Notes: generated by a model not told the origin, from the sequence alone. Positions 32,570 through 40,243 are shown, counted from the first letter of the stretch. The stretch is 40,243 nt of DNA from JAENVT01 sp040005915 (GCA_040005915.1 JBDTYA010000360.1:1-40243); one strand, 5' to 3'. Numbers and translations are program-made.

Positions 32570-33487
32570 TCAGGCGTGCGTGTAGCGGACAGGTGTCGAC
32601 CAGGAGGGATCGACGTGGCGCTGCCAGTACCGGTCGCGGAGCTCGGTCGTGCGCGGGCCGACGTTGCCGTCGCCGATCGGAGATCCGTTGAGCTTGGTGA
32701 CCGGCATGACGCCACCGGCTGTGGTGCACGTCAACACCTCGTCGGCGCGCAGCAGGTCTTCGACGGTCAGTGGCCCTTCCTCGGCGGGGGTGTCGGTCTC
32801 CGCGCAGAGGTCGATCAGCGTGCGTCGGGTGACACCCTGCAGCGTGCCCGACTTCGGGGTCAACCAGCGGCCGTCGACGAACGCGAAGATGTTGTACCCG
32901 GGACCCTCGGTGATGGCTCCGCTCAGATCGCGCAGCACCACCATCTGGGCGTCATGGTCGTATGCGTCGAACTGGGCCATGTCGAGATCCAGCCAGTGGT
33001 AGTTCTTGACCGACGGATCGACGCTTTCCGGTGGGATGCGCGGGATCTCGCTGATCCACATGCTCGCCCCGGTCTTCTGCTGCTCCTCGGGGCTGACCCA
33101 GATGTACGGCACGGCGAAGCAGTAGAAGTTGTTGCGGCACGATCGCAGGTCGCGACTGCCGGGCGCGGGCCGCCCACGCGTGCATGTCATCGACACGTAG
33201 GCGCGCTGCAGCGCGGCCCGGTCGACGATCTCGTGCAGTACCGAGTCGAGCTGCGTGCGGGTCATCCCGATGTCGAGGCGCAGTTGCGACACGCTGTGCA
33301 TGAAGCGATCGAGGTGGTCGTCGAGGCGGAAGAAGTGACCGTCCCAAACGCTGACGACGTCGTACGTGCAGTCCGAGCGTGTCACGCCCATGTCGAGCAC
33401 GGAGATCTTGGCCTCGGCGATCGGACAGAACCCACCGTCGATGTACGCGGCGCCGGCTAACCAGCGGTCGTCGTCCGGCGCGCCCAT
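32570..33487 (-). CDS. Class IV aminotransferase resembling (R)-amine transaminases
   Basis: The 305-residue fold-type IV PLP enzyme has its Schiff-base lysine in PSVKNYHW (Lys161) and the PLP-binding glutamate in SGAITEGPGYNIF (Glu194). The stretches SDCTYDVVSVWDGHFFRLDDHLDR, NNFYCFAVPYIWV, GTLQGVTRRTLID and TCTTAGGVMPVTKLNG resemble fungal (R)-selective amine transaminases more than branched-chain or D-alanine aminotransferases, judged from memory. It would move an amino group between a chiral amine and a keto compound. Its ATG overlaps the VOC stop by one base (TGATG), so the two are coupled. Confidence 0.8.
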   Translation of the reverse strand: MGAPDDDRWLAGAAYIDGGFCPIAEAKISVLDMGVTRSDCTYDVVSVWDGHFFRLDDHLDRFMHSVSQLRLDIGMTRTQLDSVLHEIVDRAALQRAYVSMTCTRGRPAPGSRDLRSCRNNFYCFAVPYIWVSPEEQQKTGASMWISEIPRIPPESVDPSVKNYHWLDLDMAQFDAYDHDAQMVVLRDLSGAITEGPGYNIFAFVDGRWLTPKSGTLQGVTRRTLIDLCAETDTPAEEGPLTVEDLLRADEVLTCTTAGGVMPVTKLNGSPIGDGNVGPRTTELRDRYWQRHVDPSWSTPVRYTHA

Positions 33488-33894
33488 CAGACCGGCCCCA
33501 CGAACAGGCAGAACGGGTGCCCCGCCGGATCGAGCATGACTCTCACGTCGTCCTGCGGTTGGTGCACGCTGAGCTCGGCGCCGAGGCCCTTGGCGAAGGC
33601 CACGCCCTTGTCGAGGTTTTCGACTGCGATGTCGAGGTGCACCATCATCTGCTGCTGGCCGGCGCCGGCCGGCCAGACGGGTGACGTGTATCCGGGGTCG
33701 TATTGGAACGACAGGCCCGTGCCGCCCTCGGGCGAGCGCAGCATGACCCAGCCGTCCTCGGGCGGTTCGCCGGGCCGGGCCGGTTCGCTGACGACCACCA
33801 TCCACCCGAGGAGGCGCTCGTAGAACGTCGCGAGAGCGCGCGGGTCGCCCGAGTCGATGACAGATGCCGAGATTCGCGTTCGAGGGTTCGCCAC
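33487..33894 (-). CDS. VOC-family protein, first gene of the aminotransferase operon
   Basis: From the GTG at 33894 the protein is 135 residues: ISASVIDSGDPRALATFYERLLGWMVV, then LSFQYDPGYTSPVWP, MMVHLDIAVENLDKGVAFAKGLGAEL and VMLDPAGHPFCLFVG. These are two VOC modules with probable ligand positions in HLDI and the final LDPAGHPFCL. Actinobacterial proteins of this form are mostly uncharacterised. The stop overlaps the aminotransferase ATG (TGATG). The 136-bp divergent gap to the ferritin gene should hold its promoter; no clear -10 is visible near the GTG. Confidence 0.78.
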   Translation of the reverse strand: MANPRTRISASVIDSGDPRALATFYERLLGWMVVVSEPARPGEPPEDGWVMLRSPEGGTGLSFQYDPGYTSPVWPAGAGQQQMMVHLDIAVENLDKGVAFAKGLGAELSVHQPQDDVRVMLDPAGHPFCLFVGPV

Positions 33895-33962
33895 ACCGTC
33901 ATCATCGCTCAATCGTGTGGGCAGATGGAAGGTCGATCGGTCGCCTGCATGGCCGGTGGCGT

Positions 33963-33989
33963 TTGAGGCGTCACCTGCTCGGGTACAAA
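33963..33989 (+). promoter_or_regulatory. Weak promoter candidate for the ferritin gene
   Basis: TTGAGG (33963-33968) and TACAAA (33984-33989) are 15 nt apart, shorter than ideal. The transcript would have a leader of about 30-35 nt with a purine-rich GAAAGAAG before the ATG at 34031. Confidence 0.3.
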
Positions 33990-34030
33990 GATGGCCGCAA
34001 CCCACGACTCAAACCCGAAAGAAGCGACTC

Positions 34031-34585
34031 ATGAGCGGTACCGGTGTAGGCGATCACCTGTCAGATATCGAGACCCTGCGCAAGAACGCACGCAAGCACA
34101 TCGAGCAAGGCCCGTTGACCGCCAACTACGGCGCCGACAGCGAGCGGGTCGTCAAGGTGCTGAACGAGGCGCTGGCCACCGAACTCGTCTGCGTGCTGCG
34201 TTACAAGCGCCACTACTTCATGGCCGAAGGGATCAACTCGGCCTCTGTTGCGGCAGAGTTCCTGCAGCACGCCACTGAAGAGCAGGGGCATGCCGACCAG
34301 ATCGCGGCCCGAATCGTGCAGTTGCAGGGCGAGCCCGACTTCAACCCGGCGACGCTCGTCGCGCGCAGCCACGCCGAGTACGTCGAGGGCACCGACCTCG
34401 TCGACATGATCAAGGAAGATCTTGTCGCAGAGCGGATCGCCGTCGCTTCGTACAGCGAGATCGTCCGTTGGCTGGGCGACACCGACATCACCACCCGGCG
34501 GCTGATGGAGGGCATCCTGGCTGTCGAGGAAGAGCATGCCGACGACCTGTTGACGTTCCTGAAGCAGTTCGGTGTCGACCTGTAA
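34031..34585 (+). CDS. Bacterioferritin-like ferritin, probably non-haem
   Basis: The 184-residue four-helix-bundle protein has ferroxidase-type ligands: Glu51 in ALATELVCVLRY, Glu84 and His87 in EEQGH, a helix-C glutamate in EDLVAERIAVASY and the ExxH of VEEEHADDL. In E. coli bacterioferritin the haem-binding methionine sits next to the second ligand (EMRH); here that place is glutamine (EQGH), so haem binding looks unlikely. It should oxidise and store iron. A 30-residue N-terminal extension precedes the bundle. The stop codon TAA is part of the -10 box of the polymerase gene that follows. Confidence 0.85.
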   Translation: MSGTGVGDHLSDIETLRKNARKHIEQGPLTANYGADSERVVKVLNEALATELVCVLRYKRHYFMAEGINSASVAAEFLQHATEEQGHADQIAARIVQLQGEPDFNPATLVARSHAEYVEGTDLVDMIKEDLVAERIAVASYSEIVRWLGDTDITTRRLMEGILAVEEEHADDLLTFLKQFGVDL

Positions 34586-34588
34586 TTT
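34583..34588 (+). promoter_or_regulatory. -10 box of a leaderless promoter overlapping the ferritin stop
   Basis: TAATTT begins with the ferritin stop codon and is followed by 6 nt and the GTG at 34595. It is the most AT-rich -10 of the set. Confidence 0.5.
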
Positions 34589-34594
34589 GATGAG

Positions 34595-36325
34595 GTGATA
34601 ATCGAAGAGACCGTCGTCGCCCTGCGACGCCTGGATCTCGATCGCGGAGCCCTTCTCGCCCTGGCTATAGAGCCTGGCGTGGGGGTCGCGTTCGCCACCC
34701 GCGACGGTTCGGTGGTGTCGTGCCGTGATCTGTCCCCGGTCGAGGTCGTTCGTCGGGTCGACGACGAGTTCCGGCCCCGCTGGGTCGTGTGGGGCTCGGC
34801 AACCATCGGCGCTCTGGTGGCCGGCGGACTTCGGGTTCGCAAGTGCTGGGACATCTCCGCCGTGCAGCGCCTGCTGGTCGGCGGATGGCGCATGGACGCG
34901 GCGCGGGCGTGGGCGGGCCTGCACGATCTCGGTGACGATCTGCCCACCGTCGCCCCGGTCGACCTGTTCACCGTGCCCGACGACGGCGACCCGGACTGCG
35001 CGGTCCGGGACGACGGCCATGTCAAGCCGGAGTGGTTGGCGCCCGACTTCGAGTGGACGACTGAGCGTCTCGAACAATGGGCTCGGCTGGCCGAGCGGGC
35101 GGCCACTCTCCAGGAGGCACGCGTGTCGGCAATCGAGGATCGGCCGCGGGCGTCGTCGACGGTCCGCTCCGAATCAGCGGCGGAACTGCTCTGCGCGGAG
35201 TTGTCGGCGGACGGACTACCGATGGACCGCGGTGCGGCGGAGTCGCTCGTCGCCTCGTTCGTCGGTCCTCGCCCGAAGTCCGACGCCGACGCCGCAGAGC
35301 AACGCCGGGAACGTGATTCGCGGGTGTTGAGTCACGCCTCCAACCAGTCGTGCGATCTCCGCAATCCGGGGCACGTGAAATCGTTGCTGCGTGGCATCGG
35401 TGTCGAGTTGCCCGACACCCGGGCGTGGCGCTTGGAGGCCATCCGCGGCACGCACCCGTTGATCGACGCCCTGCTGGAATGGCGCAAGGCCGAACGGATA
35501 TCGACGACGTTCGGTTACGGCTGGCTCGACGAGCACCTCGGTGTCGACGGTCGCCTGCGCGGCGAGTGGTCGGGTTGCGATGGGGCAGCGGGTCGCATGA
35601 CGGCGTCGGCCGGTCTGCACAACATGCCGGCGAACCTGCGCGTTGCCGTGATCGCCGAGGCGGACCATGTCTTCGTCCGCGCCGATCTCGGCCAGATCGA
35701 GCCGCGCATCCTGGCCGCTGTCTCCGGCGATGCCGCCCTCGCCGAGGCGACCACCGAGGACGACATGTACCAACCCGTCGCCGGACAACTCGGCGTCGAC
35801 CGGGCGACGGCGAAGGTCGCCGTGCTGGGCGCGATGTACGGCCAGACCACCGGTCACGGCGCCGCGGCGTTGCGCGGCCTGGAGTCCGCCTATCCGGTGG
35901 CGATGCGATACCTGACCGACGCCGATCTCGCCGGGCAGGTCGGCCGCGACATCCGCACCTATGGAGGGCGGTTGGTCAGGATGGGCTCGACCGGCGGGAG
36001 CGAGTTCAACGACCGCGAGAGCCGCAGCCGATCGGCCGCCCAGGGCCGCTACGGCCGCAACGCGATGGTGCAGGGCGCGGCGGCCGAGTTCTTCAAGGTG
36101 TGGGCGGTGACGGTGCGTGCCCGGGCGGCGGCACTCGACGCCCGGATCGTCCTGTGCCTGCACGACGAGCTGCTGGTGCACGCGCCCATCGGCAACGCCG
36201 CCGCGGTGACCGAACTGATCGTCGACTGCCTCGATGACGCGGCACGCCATTGGGCACCGTCGGATGCGGTGCGTTTCGTCGCCGAGGTCAGCACGATCCA
36301 CAGCTGGGCCGACGCCAAATCGTGA
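34595..36325 (+). CDS. Pol I-like family A DNA polymerase (no 5' nuclease)
   Basis: The 576-residue protein has family A palm motifs: motif A ADLGQIEPRILAAVSGD near 364, motif B with Arg403, Lys407 and MYG (RATAKVAVLGAMYG), and motif C CLHDELLVHAP near 521. It lacks the 5'-nuclease domain; the N-terminal 200 residues resemble the degenerate exonuclease region of actinobacterial PolA-like proteins, and I cannot find the acidic exonuclease set. In motif B the usual phenylalanine (E. coli F762) is leucine. It may act in repair or translesion synthesis alongside the housekeeping PolA. The start is GTG, supported by TAATTT-N6. Confidence 0.87.
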   Translation: MIIEETVVALRRLDLDRGALLALAIEPGVGVAFATRDGSVVSCRDLSPVEVVRRVDDEFRPRWVVWGSATIGALVAGGLRVRKCWDISAVQRLLVGGWRMDAARAWAGLHDLGDDLPTVAPVDLFTVPDDGDPDCAVRDDGHVKPEWLAPDFEWTTERLEQWARLAERAATLQEARVSAIEDRPRASSTVRSESAAELLCAELSADGLPMDRGAAESLVASFVGPRPKSDADAAEQRRERDSRVLSHASNQSCDLRNPGHVKSLLRGIGVELPDTRAWRLEAIRGTHPLIDALLEWRKAERISTTFGYGWLDEHLGVDGRLRGEWSGCDGAAGRMTASAGLHNMPANLRVAVIAEADHVFVRADLGQIEPRILAAVSGDAALAEATTEDDMYQPVAGQLGVDRATAKVAVLGAMYGQTTGHGAAALRGLESAYPVAMRYLTDADLAGQVGRDIRTYGGRLVRMGSTGGSEFNDRESRSRSAAQGRYGRNAMVQGAAAEFFKVWAVTVRARAAALDARIVLCLHDELLVHAPIGNAAAVTELIVDCLDDAARHWAPSDAVRFVAEVSTIHSWADAKS

Positions 36326-36375
36326 CCATCGCCGCCGTGAACGTGGTGGTCGAAATCGGCCGATGCCCGCAGAGG

Positions 36376-36381
36376 TATGGT
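36376..36381 (+). promoter_or_regulatory. -10 box of a leaderless promoter for the GH36 leader ORF
   Basis: TATGGT is followed by 6 nt and an ATG at 36388 that opens a 23-codon ORF. It is identical to the RidA -10 box at 18215 and in the same position relative to a start codon. Confidence 0.5.
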
Positions 36382-36387
36382 GCGATC

Positions 36388-36459
36388 ATGACCGCCCCGC
36401 CACCGCGGCGACGACAGCTCCGACCGGCGATCGCGAAGGGCTTCCTTCCCGATGAGTGA
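36388..36459 (+). CDS. Possible 23-residue leader peptide coupled to the GH36 gene
   Basis: ATG at 36388 encodes MTAPPPRRRQLRPAIAKGFL and three further residues, then stops at 36457-36459. It starts 6 nt after TATGGT and overlaps the alpha-galactosidase start by 8 nt (ATGAGTGA). The PPPRRR stretch is a potential slow-translation site. The alpha-galactosidase has only a distant GAAGGG (about 11 nt upstream), so it may depend on translation of this ORF. No homology is recognised. Confidence 0.4.
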   Translation: MTAPPPRRRQLRPAIAKGFLPDE

Positions 36460-38566
36460 CCCGTCGTTCGTGCACCTCACCGACGGGCGGTCGAGCATGT
36501 TGCTCGCATGCCGGGGTGGCATGCCGTGCGTCGTCCATTGGGGCGCGCCGTTGGGCGACGTCGACCCGCACATCCTCGACGCCGTCGAGCGCCCTGTTCC
36601 CAACGGCGGTCTCGACATCGATGCGCCGCTCGGCCTGTTCGCCGAGGCGAGCAGCGGCTGGTTCGGCAGTCCCGGTCTCGAGGGCCATCGACCCGGCGGC
36701 GGCGACTTCGCCCCGCAGTTCAGGCAACGGTCCTGCGCGGTCGCGGAGCGCACAGCTGAGTTCGTGCTCGTCGACGACGCCGCCGAGTTGTCGTTGCGCA
36801 TCGTCGCCACGCTGCACGCCACCGGCGTGGCGACGTTCTCGGCAGCGATCTCCAACGACGGCGACACCGACTACTCGCTGGACGCGTTGCGGCTGACACT
36901 TCCCCTCCCATCGCAGGCTCAGGAGCTGTTGACTGTTGGCGGGCGGTGGACGAACGAGTTCGGTCAGACCCGCACGCCGTGGATCGGCAATTGCCTGACG
37001 ATCGAGAATCGCCGCGGCAAGACGTCGCACGAACGACTGCCGGTCGTGTTCGCGGGCACCGCCGGTTTCGGCGAGCACAGTGGCGAGGTCTGGGGATGCC
37101 ACATCGGGTGGAGCGGCAACTTCGAGATCGTCTGCGACTCGGTGACCGACGGCCGGCGCGCTGTGCAGATGGGCGAGCTGATCGCTTCGGGGGAGATCGC
37201 CCTGCCGCCGGGGGAGAGCTACGAGATGCCCGTCGTGTACGCGGCCTACGCCGCCGACGGGTTGAACGCCGTGTCGAACTGCTTCCACGATTTCCTGCGA
37301 GCGCGGCCCCAGCACCCGTCGTCACCGCGTCCGGTGTTGTTGAACATCTGGGAGGCGGTCTACTTCGATCACGATCTCGGCAACCTGCGCGCCCTCGCCG
37401 ACATCGCCGCGTCCTGCGGCGTCGAGCGATTCGTCGTCGACGACGGATGGTTCCATGGCCGCCGCAACGACCGCGCCGGGCTGGGTGACTGGTGGGTCGA
37501 CCCCGCGGTATGGCCACTCGGCCTGGCTCCGATCATCGATCACGTGCGCGGCCTGGGTATGCAGTTCGGCATCTGGGTCGAGCCGGAGATGGTCAACCCA
37601 GACAGCGACCTCTACCGTGCGCACCCCGAATGGGCCTTGGTCGACGAGCGCTATCCAGCGGTGCTCGGTCGCAATCAATTGGTGCTCGACCTCGGCCGCG
37701 ACGAGGTCGTCGCGTATCTGTTCGGTCACCTCGACGCGCTGCTGAGCGACCACGAGATCGCGTACGTCAAGTGGGACATGAATCGCGATCTCGTCGCCGC
37801 GACATCGCATGGACGCGCCGGTGTCCATCGGCAGACGCTCGGTGTGTATGCGCTGTTCGATCGCCTGCGTGCCGCACATCCGGGTGTCGAGTTCGAGACA
37901 TGCGCGTCAGGGGGAGGCCGAGTCGACTTCGGGATCTTCGAACGCACCGATCGCGCCTGGACGAGCGACTCGATCGACGCCCTCGATCGGCAGGAGATCC
38001 AGCGCGGGTTCTCGCTGCTGTTCCCACCGGAGCTGATGGGCAGCCACATCGGCTCGCCGGTTGCGCACACCACCGGCCGATCGCACGGCCTGGCGTTCCG
38101 GGCGATCGCGGCGATGTTCGGATCGTTGGGAATCGAGTGGAACCTGCTGAAGGCCTCCGACGACGACCGGGCCGCGCTGGCCGAGATCATCGCGATCCAC
38201 AAGCGCCTTCGGCCACTGCTGCATCACGGCACGGTCACGCGGCTCGACCATCCCGATCCGACGGTGATGGTGCATGGCGTGGTTGCCGCGGATCGCTCGG
38301 AAGCGGTGTTCGCCTGCACCCGGTTGCGTTCCGGCCCGTCGTTGCACACCGCCCCGATCCGGCTCGCCGGGCTCGATCCAGACCGCACGTACGAAGTCGT
38401 CGTCCTCCCGGTCGCCGGGCAACGCTGGGGCCGCGCCCGGCGCCAGCCGACGTGGGTCGAGAACGGGCTGCAGCTGACCGGCCGGCAACTGGCCGCAGTC
38501 GGCTTCAGCGCCCCGGTGCTGCATCCCGAGACCTCGATGTTGATCCAAGTCACCGCCGCGAGATGA
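36452..38566 (+). CDS. Alpha-galactosidase, glycoside hydrolase family 36
   Basis: The 704-residue protein has the GH36 plan: an N-terminal beta-supersandwich (residues 1-300), the catalytic barrel and a C-terminal beta domain. Barrel motifs are RFVVDDGWFHGRRNDRAGLG, GIWVEPEMVNPDSDLYRAHP, the nucleophile Asp442 in YVKWDMNRDL and the acid/base Asp506 in AWTSDSIDALDRQ. It releases terminal alpha-galactose from oligosaccharides such as raffinose or melibiose. No signal peptide is seen, so it acts on imported sugars. No transporter gene is adjacent. The start overlaps a 23-codon ORF. Confidence 0.92.
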   Translation: MSDPSFVHLTDGRSSMLLACRGGMPCVVHWGAPLGDVDPHILDAVERPVPNGGLDIDAPLGLFAEASSGWFGSPGLEGHRPGGGDFAPQFRQRSCAVAERTAEFVLVDDAAELSLRIVATLHATGVATFSAAISNDGDTDYSLDALRLTLPLPSQAQELLTVGGRWTNEFGQTRTPWIGNCLTIENRRGKTSHERLPVVFAGTAGFGEHSGEVWGCHIGWSGNFEIVCDSVTDGRRAVQMGELIASGEIALPPGESYEMPVVYAAYAADGLNAVSNCFHDFLRARPQHPSSPRPVLLNIWEAVYFDHDLGNLRALADIAASCGVERFVVDDGWFHGRRNDRAGLGDWWVDPAVWPLGLAPIIDHVRGLGMQFGIWVEPEMVNPDSDLYRAHPEWALVDERYPAVLGRNQLVLDLGRDEVVAYLFGHLDALLSDHEIAYVKWDMNRDLVAATSHGRAGVHRQTLGVYALFDRLRAAHPGVEFETCASGGGRVDFGIFERTDRAWTSDSIDALDRQEIQRGFSLLFPPELMGSHIGSPVAHTTGRSHGLAFRAIAAMFGSLGIEWNLLKASDDDRAALAEIIAIHKRLRPLLHHGTVTRLDHPDPTVMVHGVVAADRSEAVFACTRLRSGPSLHTAPIRLAGLDPDRTYEVVVLPVAGQRWGRARRQPTWVENGLQLTGRQLAAVGFSAPVLHPETSMLIQVTAAR

Positions 38567-38620
38567 TGATCACCCGGTTCAGTGGAGGTGGTTCGGTGGT
38601 GTGTGCCGGCATTTCGCCCG

Positions 38621-39346
38621 TCACACGCAATCGCCGTTCGCAACCATGGTGTCGGCCGATGTGTGACCCTGGAGCAGCGAAGCGCGCATCGCCCACGCCC
38701 GACCGGTCACGCTGTGGCTCGTCGCCCACACGAGCGCGACCGCCCTGCCGTTCATCACCACCACTGCTCCCGAGTCGCCGGCCTGGATCTTGAGGTTCAG
38801 CTCGAAGCCCGGCCGGATGTGCTTGTCCTGTCCGTAGATGTCGGCAGTGCGGATGTTGACCGGTCGCTGGACGCTGGCGGGTAGCACGACCGGGGCGTCG
38901 TCGCGATACACCACGACGCTGCCGCTGTCGCCGGCGTTCGCCGATCCGATGGGGATCACCGGAGCGAACCCGGCGTCGACCTTCAGGACGGCGAGGTCGA
39001 GCACCGGATCGAAGAAGACCACGGTTGCGTTCAGCTTGCCGTGTGCGCCACGCACCTCGATCGTCTTCGCGCCGGCAACCACGTGGGCGACCGTGGCGAT
39101 CTTCCCGTCGGCGACCATCAACCCGGCGCCGTGAACCTCGACCGGACCGCACCCCGTCGCCGCGATCTGCACCGCAGCATCGGTGATGGCCACGGGCGCC
39201 ACCGGAGTTGTTGCCGGCCCCGTGGTAGGTCGCCCGCCATCGGGCGACGCGCACGAGACTGCGGTCAGGCCGGCAACGACGCACGTGGCGAGCGGGACGA
39301 CAGCTCGCGTGATGCCGGGGGTGATTCTTCGACGTTGCAGGTTCAT
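38621..39346 (-). CDS. Trypsin-like serine protease lipoprotein
   Basis: The 241-residue protein has a basic, hydrophobic N-terminus ending in a lipobox-like LTAVSC, so it is probably lipid-anchored outside the membrane. The chymotrypsin-fold triad is visible: His in IATVAHVVAGAK, Asp in DPVLDLAVLKVD and Ser in IQAGDSGAVVVM. Cysteines in ATGCGP and at the C-terminal NGDCV may pair. No PDZ domain or extra membrane segments are present, unlike HtrA or MarP. It is divergent from the desaturase gene and ends 54 bp from the alpha-galactosidase stop. Confidence 0.83.
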   Translation of the reverse strand: MNLQRRRITPGITRAVVPLATCVVAGLTAVSCASPDGGRPTTGPATTPVAPVAITDAAVQIAATGCGPVEVHGAGLMVADGKIATVAHVVAGAKTIEVRGAHGKLNATVVFFDPVLDLAVLKVDAGFAPVIPIGSANAGDSGSVVVYRDDAPVVLPASVQRPVNIRTADIYGQDKHIRPGFELNLKIQAGDSGAVVVMNGRAVALVWATSHSVTGRAWAMRASLLQGHTSADTMVANGDCV

Positions 39347-39384
39347 GATGGGCCGAGCAATCTTGCCCGATCGAAGCCGCCCGC

Positions 39385-39390
39385 TACGAT
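39385..39390 (+). promoter_or_regulatory. Candidate -10 box of the desaturase gene
   Basis: TACGAT is followed by 8 nt and the ATG at 39399, giving a leader of 1-2 nt. No -35 match is evident. Confidence 0.45.
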
Positions 39391-39398
39391 CACGTCTG

Positions 39399-40243
39399 AT
39401 GGCCGCATTCCTCCAGCGTGACTACTCGATGATCGGCGAGGATTCGCGTCGCGCCGTCGAGAGCGGTCTGTCGCAGGCCCAGTGGTATCGCACCGACGTG
39501 CCGCGCAAGCGCATGAAGGAACTGATGGCCCGCCGCAACGGTCCGGCCATCCGCGACACACTGCTGTGGTTCGGGCTGCTCGTGCTGTTCGGCGGCGTGG
39601 GCGTGTACCTGTGGTTCTCGGTGTGGTCGTTGCTGAGCTTCGCCGTGTACGGCGTGCTGTACGGCTCGGCCTCGGATGCCCGCTGGCACGAGTGCGGCCA
39701 CGGCACCGCGTTCAGGACTCGGTGGATGAACGTCGTCGTGTACTACATCGCCTGCTTCATGATCATGCGCGACCCGACCGTGTGGCGTTGGAGCCACGCC
39801 CGGCACCACACCGACACGATCGTCGTCGGGCGCGATCCCGAGATCGTCACCCAGCGACCACCGGCCCTCGGTCGTATCGCCGCCGACTTCCTCGGTCTCG
39901 TGTCGGTTCCCATGGCGTTCGAGCACATGTTCATCCACGCCTCGGGCCGGCTGCTGACCGACGAGGCCACCTTCATCCCCGAGACCGAGGCGCCGAAGAC
40001 CTATTGGACGGCGCGTGTGTGGTTGGTGATCTATGCGGCGGTGATCGTGGCGTGCGTGAAGTCGGGCAGCATCCTGCCGGCGATGGTCATCGGCCTGCCA
40101 CGGATGTACGGCGCCTGGCACCACATCGTCACCGGTCTCACCCAGCACAGCGGCCTCGCCGACGACGTCACCGATCACCGGCTCAACAGCCGCACGGTCT
40201 ACATGAACCCGTTCAGCCGATTCGTGTACTGGAACATGAACTA
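39399..40243 (+). CDS. Fatty acid desaturase-type membrane di-iron protein (3' end outside window)
   Basis: The frame from the ATG at 39399 stays open to the window end (281 residues visible). It has hydrophobic segments around residues 53-90 and two histidine boxes: HECGHGT at residue 97 and SHARHHTD near 133. The visible part ends in DHRLNSRTVYMNPFSRFVYWNMN, which in this family leads directly into the third box (YHxxHH). Such enzymes insert double bonds or hydroxyl groups with a di-iron centre in the membrane; the group includes MocD-like proteins. The substrate cannot be assigned. Confidence 0.85.
   Translation, partial: MAAFLQRDYSMIGEDSRRAVESGLSQAQWYRTDVPRKRMKELMARRNGPAIRDTLLWFGLLVLFGGVGVYLWFSVWSLLSFAVYGVLYGSASDARWHECGHGTAFRTRWMNVVVYYIACFMIMRDPTVWRWSHARHHTDTIVVGRDPEIVTQRPPALGRIAADFLGLVSVPMAFEHMFIHASGRLLTDEATFIPETEAPKTYWTARVWLVIYAAVIVACVKSGSILPAMVIGLPRMYGAWHHIVTGLTQHSGLADDVTDHRLNSRTVYMNPFSRFVYWNMN

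Noticed and set aside
1..40243. Mobile element or horizontally acquired island
   Set aside because: No transposase, integrase, tRNA-flanked repeat or clear change in base composition was seen by eye.

Overview
This is a high-GC chromosomal window densely packed with genes on both strands. It most likely comes from an actinobacterium. Support comes from the family content: an F420-type luciferase-like oxidoreductase, a mycothiol-type DinB/MPI-N fold protein, ANTAR regulators, Ku with a LigD-type PE-POL protein, and a YerB-like (DUF3048) lipoprotein. Many genes also start directly at the expected transcription start, with a TANNNT box exactly 6 nt before ATG/GTG, an arrangement typical of Actinomycetota. 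A placement near Acidimicrobiia is possible but is only an impression. I see no rRNA, tRNA, CRISPR, insertion sequence, integrase or phage gene. Both ends are cut: a GntR/FCD regulator on the left and a fatty acid desaturase on the right.

Layout. 3-7847: small metabolic and regulatory genes (GntR, LLM oxidoreductase, AraC, VOC, D-2-hydroxyacid dehydrogenase, two-ACT-domain protein, DUF3048 lipoprotein, TetR coupled to an MPI-N protein, MsrA). 7945-11643: the long RNA helicase HrpA. 16282-11658, minus strand: two amidohydrolases (cytosine-deaminase-like and SAH/MTA-deaminase-like), a CPBP membrane protein, a coupled SRPBCC/PPOX pair. 16349-19932: methyltransferase, DUF899, a 70-residue orphan, RidA, YfcE-type phosphoesterase, PrmA-like methyltransferase.

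20027-27992 is a signalling stretch: a MEDS/pseudo-ATPase protein with an ANTAR-like tail, a divergent TetR/MFS pair, a STAS anti-anti-sigma protein, two overlapping GAF-ANTAR genes, and a GT4 glycosyltransferase fused to a six-hairpin domain. 28040-30478 holds Ku and a two-domain LigD (phosphoesterase plus polymerase, no ligase). 31370-33894 holds an SDR, a DUF1932 dehydrogenase, an aminotransferase resembling (R)-amine transaminases, and a VOC protein. 34031-40243 holds a ferritin, a Pol I-like polymerase, a GH36 alpha-galactosidase with a possible leader peptide, a trypsin-like lipoprotein and the desaturase.

The least expected items are: a 51-52 bp tandem hairpin array (31434-31627) with a lone copy at 4453-4491; a divergent ANTAR-like output module shared by two different sensor proteins; short ORFs overlapping or abutting the starts of three enzyme genes; and the leaderless start architecture seen at many genes.
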